Notes: generated by a model from the sequence alone, not told the origin. A DNA stretch of 64,000 nt from Sphingopyxis sp. H050 (GCF_001468265.1 NZ_LNRZ01000008.1:62001-126000), one strand, 5' to 3'. Counted from the first letter of the stretch, positions 15,961 through 28,378 are shown. Translations and numbers: made by a program.

Positions 15961-16467
15961 ATGAGTGACGATATCTACGACGACGATGACGGCCAGGAAG
16001 CGGCGCCGATCGACATGATCGCGTCCTATTTCGCCGCGCACGACTGGCCACACGAGATGGTCGGCGAGGACGAGATCGTGGCGACGGCGCAGGGCAGCTG
16101 GACGACCTATGAACTGCGTGCGGTGTGGCGCCCCGACGACGGGGTGATCCAGCTGCTCGCCTTCCCCGACATCCGCGTCGTCGAGGACAAGCGTAGCGTC
16201 GCGCACGAGGCGCTGGCGATGATCAACGAACAGCTCTGGCTCGGCCATTTCGAGCTGTGGTCGAACAGCGGCACGATCCTGTTCCGCCACGGCATGCTGC
16301 TCGGCAGCGATGCACAGCTGCCGCTCGACCTCACCGAAACGCTGATCGAAAGCGCGATCGACGAGTGCGAGCGCTTCTACCCCGTGTTCCAGTTCGTGCT
16401 GTGGGGGGGCAAGACCCCCGCCGAAGCGCTGGCGGCTTCGCTGATCGAGACGCGCGGCGAGGCCTAG
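15961..16467 (+). CDS. YbjN domain-containing protein (type III secretion chaperone-like fold)
   Basis: 168 residues with an acidic N-terminus (MSDDIYDDDDGQE). The YbjN core has a beta strand pair around RAVWRPDDGVIQLLAF and a helix around LAMINEQLWLGHFELWSNSGTILFRHG. In alphaproteobacteria these are highly conserved small cytoplasmic proteins of unclear function, sometimes linked to stress tolerance. The 3' end overlaps the convergent beta-helix gene by four bases. Confidence 0.8.
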   Translation: MSDDIYDDDDGQEAAPIDMIASYFAAHDWPHEMVGEDEIVATAQGSWTTYELRAVWRPDDGVIQLLAFPDIRVVEDKRSVAHEALAMINEQLWLGHFELWSNSGTILFRHGMLLGSDAQLPLDLTETLIESAIDECERFYPVFQFVLWGGKTPAEALAASLIETRGEA

Positions 16468-17423
16468 TCGGAAATCTTTTCGAAGCGCGTCAGCCCCGGA
16501 CCGATATCATTGGCGCCGATCGCGAGCGCCTCGCCGCTCCAGTCGGCGACGAAGATCGTCTTGCGGCCGGTGTCCTGCGGAACGGTCGCGCGATTGCCCT
16601 CGATGACCAGCCCGCGCGACGGATTGTCGCGCGCCTCGGCGGCGACCGCGATCAGCACCGCGTAATTTTCCTTGTTGCGGCCCTGGATCAGCAGATTGTT
16701 CGCGATCCGTCCGGTCGAGCCCGCGGGCAAGTCGATCAGATAGTTGGTCGCGCTGCCCTGCGTATCGTCGAAGCTGTTGTCGCGGATTTCGACGCGCGGC
16801 GCGCGGGTCTTCAGATAATGGCCGCCGCTGCCCTTTTCGAAGCGCGTGTTGGTGACAATCACGCGGCCGTAGGCGCCCGTATAGACGCTGTGCGCACAGC
16901 TGAGCCCGCGATCGCAGCGGCCGAGGCGCGTGAAGGTCGAGCGGTCGATGGTCAGCGTCGCCGCAGCATCGTCGCCGGTCAATATGCCTTCCTCGCTGTT
17001 GCGGAACATGCTGTTCGCGATGTCGAGGTTGCTGCGCTCGAGGCGGATGCCCGCGCCATTGCCGTCGGGGACGCGCAGATTCTGGAAGACGATGCCGTCG
17101 ACGCGCGCGCCGTTGCCGCGCAGCACCAGCGTCGCCTTGCCCTCGCAGGTCACCCCGTCGAAGATCGCGCGGCCGGGCTCGGCGGCGACGAAGGCGATGC
17201 GGCCGGCGGTCTGCACCGCGCAGTCGCGGTGATAGCCCGAGGCGACGGTGATCGTCCCTTCGCCGTCGCCGATCGCATCGACCGCTTCCTGCAGCCGGTC
17301 GAAGCCGCGACCATCGACACTGTAAGGCGCGCCGCCGGTCTGCGCCGGCAGCGGCACCGGCGCGAGAAGCAGCGGAAGGGCGAGCAGCGGCAGCAACGGC
17401 CGGCGGAGGATTGCCATGAGCAT
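16464..17423 (-). CDS. Secreted right-handed parallel beta-helix protein
   Basis: From the ATG at 17423 (or 17417) the protein has 319 (317) residues and a good signal peptide (LPLLALPLLLAPVPLPAQ). The body repeats short strands with Asn/Gly turns (VDGIVFQNLRVPDGNGAG, LDIANSMFRNSEEGI, VIVTNTRFEKGSGGHYL, VEIRDNSFDDTQG), the pattern of pectate-lyase-like PbH1 repeats. Such folds bind or cleave polysaccharides; no catalytic residues can be assigned. Translation from further upstream (17504) is possible but would bury the signal peptide. Confidence 0.75.
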   Translation of the reverse strand: MLMAILRRPLLPLLALPLLLAPVPLPAQTGGAPYSVDGRGFDRLQEAVDAIGDGEGTITVASGYHRDCAVQTAGRIAFVAAEPGRAIFDGVTCEGKATLVLRGNGARVDGIVFQNLRVPDGNGAGIRLERSNLDIANSMFRNSEEGILTGDDAAATLTIDRSTFTRLGRCDRGLSCAHSVYTGAYGRVIVTNTRFEKGSGGHYLKTRAPRVEIRDNSFDDTQGSATNYLIDLPAGSTGRIANNLLIQGRNKENYAVLIAVAAEARDNPSRGLVIEGNRATVPQDTGRKTIFVADWSGEALAIGANDIGPGLTRFEKISD

Positions 17424-17530
17424 GAAGCGCCCATAGCCATTGTCGCGCCGCAAGTCGTTGGTGAAGCTGGTTAACCGCGCGCCTGTCCCCTTTTCGAACG
17501 GCACGACGGCAAGACATTAAACCGTCCTTA

Positions 17531-17547
17531 CCCGGACTTGATCCGGG
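17531..17547. repeat. REP-type palindrome
   Basis: cccgga-cttga-tccggg, followed by atgac. It is the same dispersed family as the second palindrome at 15880-15899 and lies just after the metH stop codon on the other strand. Confidence 0.6.
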
Positions 17548-17564
17548 ATGACGCGCTTTTGGTA

Positions 17565-20189
<2,625 letters not shown>

Positions 20190-20203
20190 CTCGATCTTCT
20201 TCT

Positions 20204-20306
20204 CCCCTCCCGCTTGCGGGAGGGGTCGGGGGAGGGCTTGTCAAATCAGCGGGCGGTGCCGAAGAGGAACAGGCCCTCCCCTAACCCCTCCCGCAAGCGG
20301 GAGGGG
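20204..20306. repeat. Inverted pair of 22-bp REP palindromes between the two metH genes
   Basis: Palindromes at 20204-20225 (cccctcccgc-tt-gcgggagggg) and 20285-20306 (cccctcccgc-aa-gcgggagggg) are identical except for the two central bases. They are flanked inside by matching arms (gggggagggc / gccctccccta), so the whole 103 bp can also fold on itself. It nearly fills the gap between the metH halves and could tune the ratio of the two transcripts. Confidence 0.75.
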
Positions 20307-20308
20307 GA

Positions 20309-21373
20309 CTATGCCGCCATCGTGAAGGGCTCCAGCCCCGCGAGCCGCGTTTGCACCGGCACCTCCGGGATCTGCCGCGCCGGCAATCCCTCGATCGCCC
20401 TCGCCATCGCCGCGATATGGGCCGGGGTCGAGCCGCAGCAGCCGCCAAGGATGTTGACCTGACCATGCTCGGCCCACTCGCGCACCAGCTCGGCGGTCGT
20501 CTCCGGAAGCTCGTCATATTCGCCGAGTTCGTTGGGCAGGCCCGCGTTCGGATAGACCATGACCAGCGCATCGGCGAGTTCGGACAGCACTTTCACGTGC
20601 GGGCGCAGCTGCGACGCGCCGAACGAGCAGTTGAGCCCGATCGTCAGCGGCTTCGCATGACGGACAGCGTACCAAAAGGCTTCGACCGTGTGCCCGGACA
20701 GGTTGCGGCCCGAGAGGTCGGTCAGCGTCATCGAGATCATCAGCGGCAGCTCGCGCCCGACCTTCGCCTCGGCCTCGAGCGTGGCCGCGATCCCGGCTTT
20801 GGCGTTCAACGTATCGAAGATCGTCTCGATCAGGATAAAGTCCGCGCCGCCCTCGGCGAGCGCAACGACCTGTTCCAGATACACGTCCTTGAGCTCGTCG
20901 AAATCGATCTCGCGAAAGCCCGGATTATTGACATCGGGCGACAGCGACAGCGTCTTGTTCGTCGGTCCCACTGCGCCCGCCACGAAGCGGCGTCGGCCGT
21001 CGAGCGCTTCATATTTGACCGCCGTCTCGCGTCCCAGCCGCGCGCTTTCGATGTTGATGTCGGCGACCAGCGCCTCGGCGCCGTAATCGGCCTGGCTGAT
21101 CCGATTCGCGCTGAAGGTATTGGTCGAGACGATGTCCGACCCCGCCGCCAGATAGGATTCGCCGATCGCGGTCACGACATCGGGGCGCGTCAGCGCGAGG
21201 ATGTCGTTATTGCCCTTCTGGTCGTGGCCGAGACCGAGGTTCCCCGCATAACAGGCCTCGGTCAGTTTCTTGAGCTGGATCTGCGTGCCCCAGCCGCCGT
21301 CGGTGAGCAGGATGCGCTCCTTCGCAGCGGCCTGCAGCGCTTCGCGTGCACCCGGAATCGAATGGGCTGTCAT
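20309..21373 (-). CDS. Methionine synthase homocysteine-binding subunit (S-methyltransferase domain)
   Basis: 354 residues from the ATG at 21373, which overlaps the metF stop by four bases. The N-terminus matches the MetH homocysteine domain (ILLTDGGWGTQIQ, SYLAAGSDIVSTNTFSANRISQADYG). Zinc-binding cysteines are in GLNCSFGASQ and GGCCGSTPAHI. It supplies homocysteine activated on zinc to the partner subunit encoded at 17565-20189. Splitting MetH after this domain is known in alphaproteobacteria. It belongs to the operon regulator-metF-metH1-metH2. Confidence 0.93.
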   Translation of the reverse strand: MTAHSIPGAREALQAAAKERILLTDGGWGTQIQLKKLTEACYAGNLGLGHDQKGNNDILALTRPDVVTAIGESYLAAGSDIVSTNTFSANRISQADYGAEALVADINIESARLGRETAVKYEALDGRRRFVAGAVGPTNKTLSLSPDVNNPGFREIDFDELKDVYLEQVVALAEGGADFILIETIFDTLNAKAGIAATLEAEAKVGRELPLMISMTLTDLSGRNLSGHTVEAFWYAVRHAKPLTIGLNCSFGASQLRPHVKVLSELADALVMVYPNAGLPNELGEYDELPETTAELVREWAEHGQVNILGGCCGSTPAHIAAMARAIEGLPARQIPEVPVQTRLAGLEPFTMAA

Positions 21374-22311
21374 GCGGCTTTCTCCGTCGCGGGCGCGGCC
21401 TGCGGGCGCAGGCCAAGCAGATGGCAGATGGCGTAGCTGAGCTCCGCCCGGTTGAGCGTATAGAAATGGAAGTCGCGGACGCCGCCCGCATAGAGCCGCC
21501 GGCTCATTTCGGCCGCGACGGTCGCGGCGACGAGCTGGCGCGCGGCGGGCAGATCGTCGAGCCCCTCGAACAGCGACACCATCCACGCCGGGATCGCGGT
21601 GCCGCACATGTCGGCCATGCGCCGCGTCTGCGACACGTTCGACACTGGCAGGATGCCGGGGATGATCGGCGCATCGATACCCGCAGCCGCCGCGGAGTCG
21701 CGGAAGCGCAGAAAGGCCTCGGGCGAGAAGAAGAATTGCGTGATCGCCCGCGTCGCCCCGGCGTCGAGCTTGCGCTTCAGATTGTCGAGATCGGCCTCGG
21801 CGCCGCTCGCGTCGGGATGCACTTCGGGATAGGCGGCGACCGAGATGTCGAACGGCGCGACCTTCTTGAGCCCCGCGACCAGTTCGATCGCATTGGCATA
21901 ACCGTTCGGGTGCGCGCGATAGGGCTCGCCGCCCGGAACGTCGCCACGCAGCGCGACGATGTGCCGCACGCCGGCATCCCAATAGGCCCGCGCAACCTCG
22001 TCGATCTCGGCGCGCGAGGCTTCGACGCACGTCAGATGCGCTGCGGGCGGCACCGCACTTTCGGCGGCGATCCGCGCGACTGTCGCGTGGGTGCGCTCGC
22101 GGGTCGATCCGCCCGCGCCATAAGTCACCGAGACGAAGCGCGGGCCCAGCGGTTCGAGCGTGCGGAACGTATCCCAGAGCTGCGCCTCCATCTTCTCGCT
22201 CTTCGGCGGGAAGAACTCGAAGCTGACGCCGATATCGCCTTCGAGATTGGCGAACAGCGGCGTGGCGGCCGCCCGGCGCGCCTCGGCAAGCGAGTTAAGA
22301 TTGGACGTCAT
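21370..22311 (-). CDS. metF: 5,10-methylenetetrahydrofolate reductase
   Basis: 313 residues from the ATG at 22311, which overlaps the upstream regulator's stop by four bases. It has the MTHFR barrel: VSFEFFPPKSEKME at the N-terminus, FVSVTYGAGGSTRERT, LTCVEASRAEI, VALRGDVPGG (flavin/NADH site) and AGATRAITQFFFSPE. It makes 5-methyltetrahydrofolate for the methionine synthase encoded next in the operon. Confidence 0.94.
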   Translation of the reverse strand: MTSNLNSLAEARRAAATPLFANLEGDIGVSFEFFPPKSEKMEAQLWDTFRTLEPLGPRFVSVTYGAGGSTRERTHATVARIAAESAVPPAAHLTCVEASRAEIDEVARAYWDAGVRHIVALRGDVPGGEPYRAHPNGYANAIELVAGLKKVAPFDISVAAYPEVHPDASGAEADLDNLKRKLDAGATRAITQFFFSPEAFLRFRDSAAAAGIDAPIIPGILPVSNVSQTRRMADMCGTAIPAWMVSLFEGLDDLPAARQLVAATVAAEMSRRLYAGGVRDFHFYTLNRAELSYAICHLLGLRPQAAPATEKAA

Positions 22312-23294
22312 GCTGCAAGCCTTTTGCCTTGCCCGCTGCCGGTCGCGGGGGATTGATCTTCTTTGCCGCGGCGGCGGCCGAGCCACAGCTTGACCGCCAG
22401 ATCGCCGCCTTCGAGCGTCTGCATGCTTTCAAGATCCAGCCCCGCGGAGGCGAACCAGCCGCGGATCTGCGCATCCGAAAAGCCGAGGCGGGCGTGCGCG
22501 GCGAGCGTGCGAAGTTCCTCATCCTCGTGCGGCGCGAAATCGACGATCAGCAGCTGACCGCCGCCGCGCAAGACCCGCCCGGCCTCGGCGATCACGCGGT
22601 CGGGTTCGTGCGCAAAGTGCAGCGCCTGATGGATGACGATCGTGTCGATGCTCGTGTCGCCCACGGGCAGCGCCAGGAAATCGCCCTGTACCAGGTCGAT
22701 CGGCACCGCCTGCCCGGCCAGCTTCGTCCGCGCGATGCGCAGCATCTCGGGGCTGCGGTCGAGCGCTGTGATACGGCGCGCCGTCGGCGCAAAAATCTCC
22801 GCCATCCGGCCGGTGCCGGTGCCGATATCGAGCAGATGGCCGAGCCCGCGGCCGGTCAGCATCGACAACATCGCCGCCTCGACCTCGCTCTCGGCAACGT
22901 GCCGCGAGCGGATCGCGTCCCATTCGGCGGCATGTTCGGCGAAATAGCGTTCGGCCGCCGCGGCGCGCTCGTCGCGAACCGCGGCGAGGCGCTGCGCGTC
23001 ATAAGCGATGATCAAGGCTTCGCGGGGCGAGAAGGGCCATTGCCCTGCCTGTCCCATCACCTCGCCGATCGCGCCGCTTTCGGTGAGGCGCAGAAACACC
23101 CAACTGCCCTCGCGCCGCCGCTCGACGATCCCAGCCTCGACCAGAATGCGGACGTGGCGCGACACGCGCGGCTGGCTCTGGTCGAGCACGACCGCCAGTT
23201 CGCCGATCGCAAGCTCCATCTCCCGCAACAGCGCCACGACGCGCAGGCGCGTCGGATCCGCCAAAGCACGGAAAATATCGATCAGATCGCTCAT
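22308..23294 (-). CDS. ArsR-family regulator fused to a SAM-dependent methyltransferase domain (SahR-like)
   Basis: 328 residues. An ArsR winged HTH occupies about 1-95 (IFRALADPTRLRVVALLRE, LDQSQPRVSRHVRILVEAGIVERRREG) without the usual metal-binding cysteines. A class I methyltransferase domain follows at about 140-260 (LLDIGTGTGRMAEIF, ITALDRSPEML, IDLVQGDFLALP, IHQALHFAHEP). Such fusions are associated with methionine-cycle control in Proteobacteria (SahR family, sensing S-adenosylhomocysteine), where the methyltransferase fold is thought to act as the ligand sensor. Its position as first gene before metF and metH, with four-base overlap, fits. A perfect palindrome lies 9-28 bases before its start. 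Confidence 0.85.
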   Translation of the reverse strand: MSDLIDIFRALADPTRLRVVALLREMELAIGELAVVLDQSQPRVSRHVRILVEAGIVERRREGSWVFLRLTESGAIGEVMGQAGQWPFSPREALIIAYDAQRLAAVRDERAAAAERYFAEHAAEWDAIRSRHVAESEVEAAMLSMLTGRGLGHLLDIGTGTGRMAEIFAPTARRITALDRSPEMLRIARTKLAGQAVPIDLVQGDFLALPVGDTSIDTIVIHQALHFAHEPDRVIAEAGRVLRGGGQLLIVDFAPHEDEELRTLAAHARLGFSDAQIRGWFASAGLDLESMQTLEGGDLAVKLWLGRRRGKEDQSPATGSGQGKRLAA

Positions 23295-23302
23295 GATTTA
23301 AG

Positions 23303-23322
23303 ATATAAAGATTTCTTTATAT
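23303..23322 (-). promoter_or_regulatory. Palindromic operator candidate for the methionine operon
   Basis: atataaagatttctttatat is a perfect inverted repeat (9-base arms, 2-base centre), strikingly AT-rich in this GC-rich genome. It is centred about 18 bases upstream of the ATG of the ArsR-methyltransferase regulator. Its symmetry and position fit an autoregulatory ArsR/SahR-type binding site controlling the regulator-metF-metH operon. No strong Shine-Dalgarno is visible between it and the start, so the transcript may be nearly leaderless. Confidence 0.7.
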
Positions 23323-23514
23323 GCAGTCAACCAGTGCCCGCGCGCGGCCGCTCCGGCCCTCATTCCCCGCGGCAAAATTGCGACGAACCGCGGGGCCGGC
23401 CCAAAAAGGGCGTTGCGCGCGATTTGGCGAAGGAGTAATTCTGCGGGCGATTGGCAATCTTCGGGATCGATCTGTTCCTGTGCCGATCGATCATCAACCG
23501 AGAGGGGTATCCCA

Positions 23515-23832
23515 ATGAAGAAATCGATCACTTTGTCGCTCGTCCTGGCCGCCTCGATGAGCCTCGCCGCTTGCGGCGAAAAGAAGGCCGACGAAGCCGC
23601 GACCACCGACGCGCCGGCCGAAACCGTCGAAGGCGCTGCTGACGGCGCGATGCAGGCCGCCGAAGGCGCTGCCGACGCCGCCGCAACTGCTGGCGACGCC
23701 GCTGCTGCTGCTGGTGACGCCGCCAAGGCCGGCGACACCGCCGCTGCCGGCGACAAGGCTGCCGAAGCCGCCGGCGCTGCCAAGGAAGCGACCGACGCTG
23801 CCAAGGCCGCCGTCGAAGAAGCCAAGAAGTAA
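23515..23832 (+). CDS. Alanine-rich lipoprotein
   Basis: 105 residues. A lipoprotein signal peptide ends in the lipobox LAAC (about residues 17-20), so the mature protein begins at a lipidated cysteine. The mature part is almost entirely Ala/Asp/Glu/Lys/Gly with loose repeats of AADAA-, AGDAA- and AAKEA-type units, probably one long helix or a disordered tether. It resembles the next gene in design. Function is unknown; a periplasmic spacer or outer-membrane-attached helix is possible. Confidence 0.75.
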   Translation: MKKSITLSLVLAASMSLAACGEKKADEAATTDAPAETVEGAADGAMQAAEGAADAAATAGDAAAAAGDAAKAGDTAAAGDKAAEAAGAAKEATDAAKAAVEEAKK

Positions 23833-23839
23833 GCTTCGT

Positions 23840-23905
23840 TTCGGCCGTTTGTTTGGCCGAAGGATTTGGAGGGGTCGTCGGCACGCGCCGATGGCCCCTC
23901 TTCCT
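23840..23905 (+). terminator. Hairpins after the first lipoprotein gene
   Basis: A hairpin ttcggcc/ggccgaa (about 23840-23861) is followed by a longer imperfect one, gaggggtcgtcggc with gccgatggcccctc (about 23869-23900). A T-rich tail (ttccttttc) follows. A Rho-independent terminator is likely. Confidence 0.6.
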
Positions 23906-24005
23906 TTTCGGCAGGCGCTTACGGGCGACATTGCCAAGCCCCTGATCCCGGACTAAATATCTGCAACGATGGCCCTGCGGCCATTGGCATTTGAAAGGAC
24001 TACCC

Positions 24006-24335
24006 ATGCGCAAGATCATTATCGCTTCGATGGCCGCGGCCGCCTTCAGCCTCGCCGCCTGCTCGGACAAGGCTCAGCAGGAAACGTCGGAAGCCGCTGA
24101 CGCAGTTGCCGACGACGCCGCTGCCGCGGGCGATGCCGCCGCCGCTGGCGCTGCCGATGCTGCCGATGCGACTGCCGACGCCGCCAAGGAAGCCGGCGCT
24201 GCCGTCGAAGGCGCCGCCGACAAGGCTGGCAACGCCGTCGAAGGCACCGTGAACGCTGCTGGCGACGCCGCCGAAAAGGCGGGCGACAAGATCGCCGAAG
24301 AAACCAAGAAGGCCGAAGCCAACGACAAGAAGTAA
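24006..24335 (+). CDS. Alanine-rich lipoprotein, paralogue of the preceding one
   Basis: 109 residues from the ATG at 24006. The signal peptide ends in the lipobox LAAC (residues about 16-19). The mature region is again Ala/Asp/Glu/Lys-rich with recurrent GDAA, DAADA and AADKAGNA units and a strongly charged tail (EETKKAEANDKK). It is similar in length, layout and composition to the protein at 23515-23832, suggesting tandem duplication, though repetitive composition makes homology hard to prove. Function is unknown. Confidence 0.75.
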   Translation: MRKIIIASMAAAAFSLAACSDKAQQETSEAADAVADDAAAAGDAAAAGAADAADATADAAKEAGAAVEGAADKAGNAVEGTVNAAGDAAEKAGDKIAEETKKAEANDKK

Positions 24336-24366
24336 GTCGCAGGCTCGCCTTCGGGCTGGTATCGAG

Positions 24367-24396
24367 GGGCTCCATCCTGCCGGATGGAGCCCTTTT
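24367..24396 (+). terminator. Rho-independent terminator
   Basis: A perfect 11-bp stem gggctccatcc / ggatggagccc with a 4-base loop, followed by TTTT. It follows the second lipoprotein gene. Confidence 0.85.
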
Positions 24397-24410
24397 CGTT
24401 GGAGTGGATG

Positions 24411-24608
24411 ATGCGATATGTCTGGCCCGCCGCTGTGCTCGCGCTGCTCGTCGCAGGATGCAGCCGCACCGAAAACGAGCCCGGCCCGGGCGGCGTGACC
24501 GTCAGCGAGGCGAAAGCGCTCGACGATGCGGCCGAAATGCTGGAAAGCCGCGACGGCACCGCCCCCTCCTCCGACGACGCGCCCGCCAAGCGCGAAGCGG
24601 CCAAATAG
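24411..24608 (+). CDS. Small lipoprotein, 65 aa
   Basis: Starts at the ATG at 24411 (or the adjacent ATG at 24408) with ggag just upstream. The signal peptide MRYVWPAAVLALLVAGC has a lipobox-like VAGC. The mature part is short, acidic and Pro/Ser-rich. I do not recognise the family. It begins directly after a terminator, so it must use its own promoter or read-through. Confidence 0.6.
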   Translation: MRYVWPAAVLALLVAGCSRTENEPGPGGVTVSEAKALDDAAEMLESRDGTAPSSDDAPAKREAAK

Positions 24609-24742
24609 CTTTCCCTCGCCGCTGGCCTGGATTAGAAGGGCCGCGTCCCGCGACTGGCGTCAGAAGATGGAGCTCCATCGGGAAGCGGGGCCGATGACCG
24701 CCGCGCGCCTGGGTGATCCACCACAGAAGAGGGACCATCCGC

Positions 24743-25417
24743 ATGACCGACGCCCCCACAACCATCGTTTTCCTGCTCTTTCCGGGCATCACCCAGCTCG
24801 ACTTCACCGCGCCCGCACAGGCGCTCAGCCGGATGCCGGGCGCGCAGCTCGTCGGCGCGGCGGCGACGCTTGATCCGATCGTGACCGACAGCGGCTTTTC
24901 GATCCTGCCGACGCATGATTTCGCCTCGGCCCCGCAAGCCGACATTCTGTGCGTTCCCGGGGGACACGGCGTGACCGACGCGCTCGGCGATGCCGCGACG
25001 ATCGACTTCATCGCGCGGCAATCGGAAAACGCGCAATGGGTGACGAGCGTCTGCACCGGCGCCTTCCTCCTCGGCCGCGCCGGATTGCTCGCAGGCAAGC
25101 GGGCGACGACGCATTGGGGTTACACGCATTTGCTGCCACTCGTCGGCGCAACGCATCAGGCGGCGCGGATCGTCGAGGACGGGCATGTCGTAACCAGCGG
25201 CGGCGTCACGTCCGGGCTCGATTTCGCGCTGACGCTGATCGCGCGAATCAAGGGCGATGCGGTCGCGCAGGCGATCCAGCTGGCGATCGAATATGACCCC
25301 GCCCCGCCCTTCGCCGGCGGCCATCCCGACCGTACGCCGCAAGCGATCACCGACGGTCTGAAAGCGCGGGTCTATGATGCGGCGGCGGCGCGCATGAAGG
25401 CGGCGCTGAAAGCCTAG
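24743..25417 (+). CDS. DJ-1/PfpI family protein, isonitrile hydratase-like
   Basis: 224 residues from the ATG at 24743. The N-terminus IVFLLFPGITQLDFTAPAQAL holds the Asp typical of isonitrile hydratases. The nucleophile elbow is VTSVCTGAFLLGRAGLL, followed by KRATTHWGYTHLL. These features match isocyanide hydratases (isonitrile to N-substituted formamide) better than chaperone-type DJ-1. Cytoplasmic. It is convergent with the cyclotransferase gene, overlapping by four bases. Confidence 0.82.
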   Translation: MTDAPTTIVFLLFPGITQLDFTAPAQALSRMPGAQLVGAAATLDPIVTDSGFSILPTHDFASAPQADILCVPGGHGVTDALGDAATIDFIARQSENAQWVTSVCTGAFLLGRAGLLAGKRATTHWGYTHLLPLVGATHQAARIVEDGHVVTSGGVTSGLDFALTLIARIKGDAVAQAIQLAIEYDPAPPFAGGHPDRTPQAITDGLKARVYDAAAARMKAALKA

Positions 25418-26157
25418 CGGCAGTCGGCAAGCGCGATTTCGTAAAGTTTGGGCCAATATTTGCCGGTGACGAAGAGGCGCTTCTTTTTCGCGTCCCACGC
25501 GATGCCGTTGAGCACGCTGTCGCTGCCCTTCGCGCCGGCATCGGCCTTGAGGCCGGATAGGTCGATATAGGAGCGGATCGCGCCGGTCGCGGGATCGATG
25601 CGGACGATCATGTCGGTCATCCAGATATTGGCCCAGACCTGTCCGTCGATCGTCTCGAGCTCGTTGAGCATCGCGAGCGGGCGGCCGCCGAAACGGACGG
25701 TCACGCGCTTCTGCTCCCGCATCGTCGCGGGGTCGAGGAAACGCAGCTCTGACGAGCCGTCGCTGAGGACGAGGCTGTCGCCGACCATCGTCACGCCCCA
25801 GCCCTCGCCGTCATAGCGGAAGCTGCCCACCGGCTTCAGATCCTTGATCGACCAGCGATGGCCGATGCCGTTCTGCCAGGTGACGCCGATAATCTGGTCC
25901 TGCCAGCGCGTGATGCCCTCGCCGAACTGGTCCGACGGCAGCTTCGCCTGGATCAGCGCGCGGCCGGTCTTGAGGTCGAGCCGCGCGATGCGCGACTGGC
26001 CGTACTGGCCGGTGGCCTCGTAGAGATGCCCGTCGTCCCAGAAGAGGCCTTGGGTGAAGCTGGTCGCGTCATGCGGGTAGCTCTGGACGATGCGATAGCC
26101 GCAGCGTTCGATCGGTGCGGGATCGGCCGCGGCGGCGAGAGCGAAGAGCAGGACCAT
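25414..26157 (-). CDS. Glutaminyl-peptide cyclotransferase (plant/bacterial beta-propeller type)
   Basis: 247 residues with an N-terminal signal (MVLLFALAAAADPA), so probably periplasmic. Conserved stretches are SYPHDATSFTQGLFWDDGHLYEATGQYGQS, FGEGITRWQDQIIGVTW, YDGEGWGVT, LNELETIDGQVWANIW and VLNGIAWDAKKKRLFVTGKYWP. These define the Glu_cyclase_2 propeller family. It converts N-terminal Gln of exported proteins to pyroglutamate. No calcium or metal ligand assignment was attempted. Confidence 0.85.
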   Translation of the reverse strand: MVLLFALAAAADPAPIERCGYRIVQSYPHDATSFTQGLFWDDGHLYEATGQYGQSRIARLDLKTGRALIQAKLPSDQFGEGITRWQDQIIGVTWQNGIGHRWSIKDLKPVGSFRYDGEGWGVTMVGDSLVLSDGSSELRFLDPATMREQKRVTVRFGGRPLAMLNELETIDGQVWANIWMTDMIVRIDPATGAIRSYIDLSGLKADAGAKGSDSVLNGIAWDAKKKRLFVTGKYWPKLYEIALADCR

Positions 26158-26251
26158 CGCGCCTAGCTATGCCGCCCAAGGTGAACTGGCAATGTCTCGT
26201 CCGCCCTATTTCGTTACTCCCGCTTTCGTCAGGTATCGGGCGCAAAGAAAA

Positions 26252-26279
26252 GGGCCGGAGGATTGCTCCCCCGGCCCCG
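26252..26279 (-). terminator. Terminator of the groES-groEL operon
   Basis: On the minus strand the stem ggggccgggggag / ctccggccc is followed by ttttcttt, about 35 bases after the groEL stop. Good Rho-independent shape with one bulge. Confidence 0.75.
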
Positions 26280-26313
26280 TTTCTCATTGGCTGAGCGCCG
26301 AACGGTCGTGGAC

Positions 26314-27996
<1,683 letters not shown>

Positions 27997-28020
27997 TCAC
28001 TCGAGATTCGATCAAATCGC

Positions 28021-28311
28021 TCAGGCGATGACGCCGAGGATGTCCGATTCCTTCATGATCAACAGCTCTTCGCCGTCGACCTTGACCTCGGTGCCCGACC
28101 ATTTGCCGAACAGGATGCGGTCGCCCGACTTCACGTCGAGCGGTGTCACCTTGCCATCTTCGGCCTTCGAGCCGGTGCCGACGGCGACGACTTCGCCTTC
28201 CTGCGGCTTTTCCTTGGCGGTGTCGGGGATGATGATGCCACCAGCCGTCTTTTCTTCGGCTTCGATACGGCGGACGAGCACGCGGTCGTGCAGCGGTCGG
28301 AATTGAGCCAT
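28021..28311 (-). CDS. groS: Co-chaperonin GroES (10 kDa)
   Basis: 96 residues. The N-terminus is [34 protein letters not shown] with the mobile loop, followed by GEVVAVGTG and [34 protein letters not shown]. It caps the GroEL ring. First gene of the operon, directly under CIRCE. Confidence 0.98.
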   Translation of the reverse strand: MAQFRPLHDRVLVRRIEAEEKTAGGIIIPDTAKEKPQEGEVVAVGTGSKAEDGKVTPLDVKSGDRILFGKWSGTEVKVDGEELLIMKESDILGVIA

Positions 28312-28342
28312 GGATTTCCCTCCATTATGCGATGATAGGCTT

Positions 28343-28369
28343 TTAGCACTCGCTACGCGGGAGTGCTAA
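28343..28369 (-). promoter_or_regulatory. CIRCE element (HrcA operator) of groESL
   Basis: Perfect TTAGCACTC-N9-GAGTGCTAA, 32 bases upstream of the groES start. HrcA binds this repeat to repress chaperonin genes and releases when GroEL is occupied. hrcA itself is not in the window. Confidence 0.97.
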
Positions 28370-28378
28370 CAAGCGGGC

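Noticed and set aside
20309..22030. A 573-codon version of the metH homocysteine subunit starting at 22030
   Set aside because: The extra N-terminus is the shifted frame of metF. The ATG at 21373, overlapping the metF stop, gives the correct family start.
23295..23514. SAM or SAH riboswitch before the methionine operon or the lipoprotein gene
   Set aside because: The leader before the regulator start is too short and contains a protein-type palindrome instead. No conserved riboswitch helices were recognisable.
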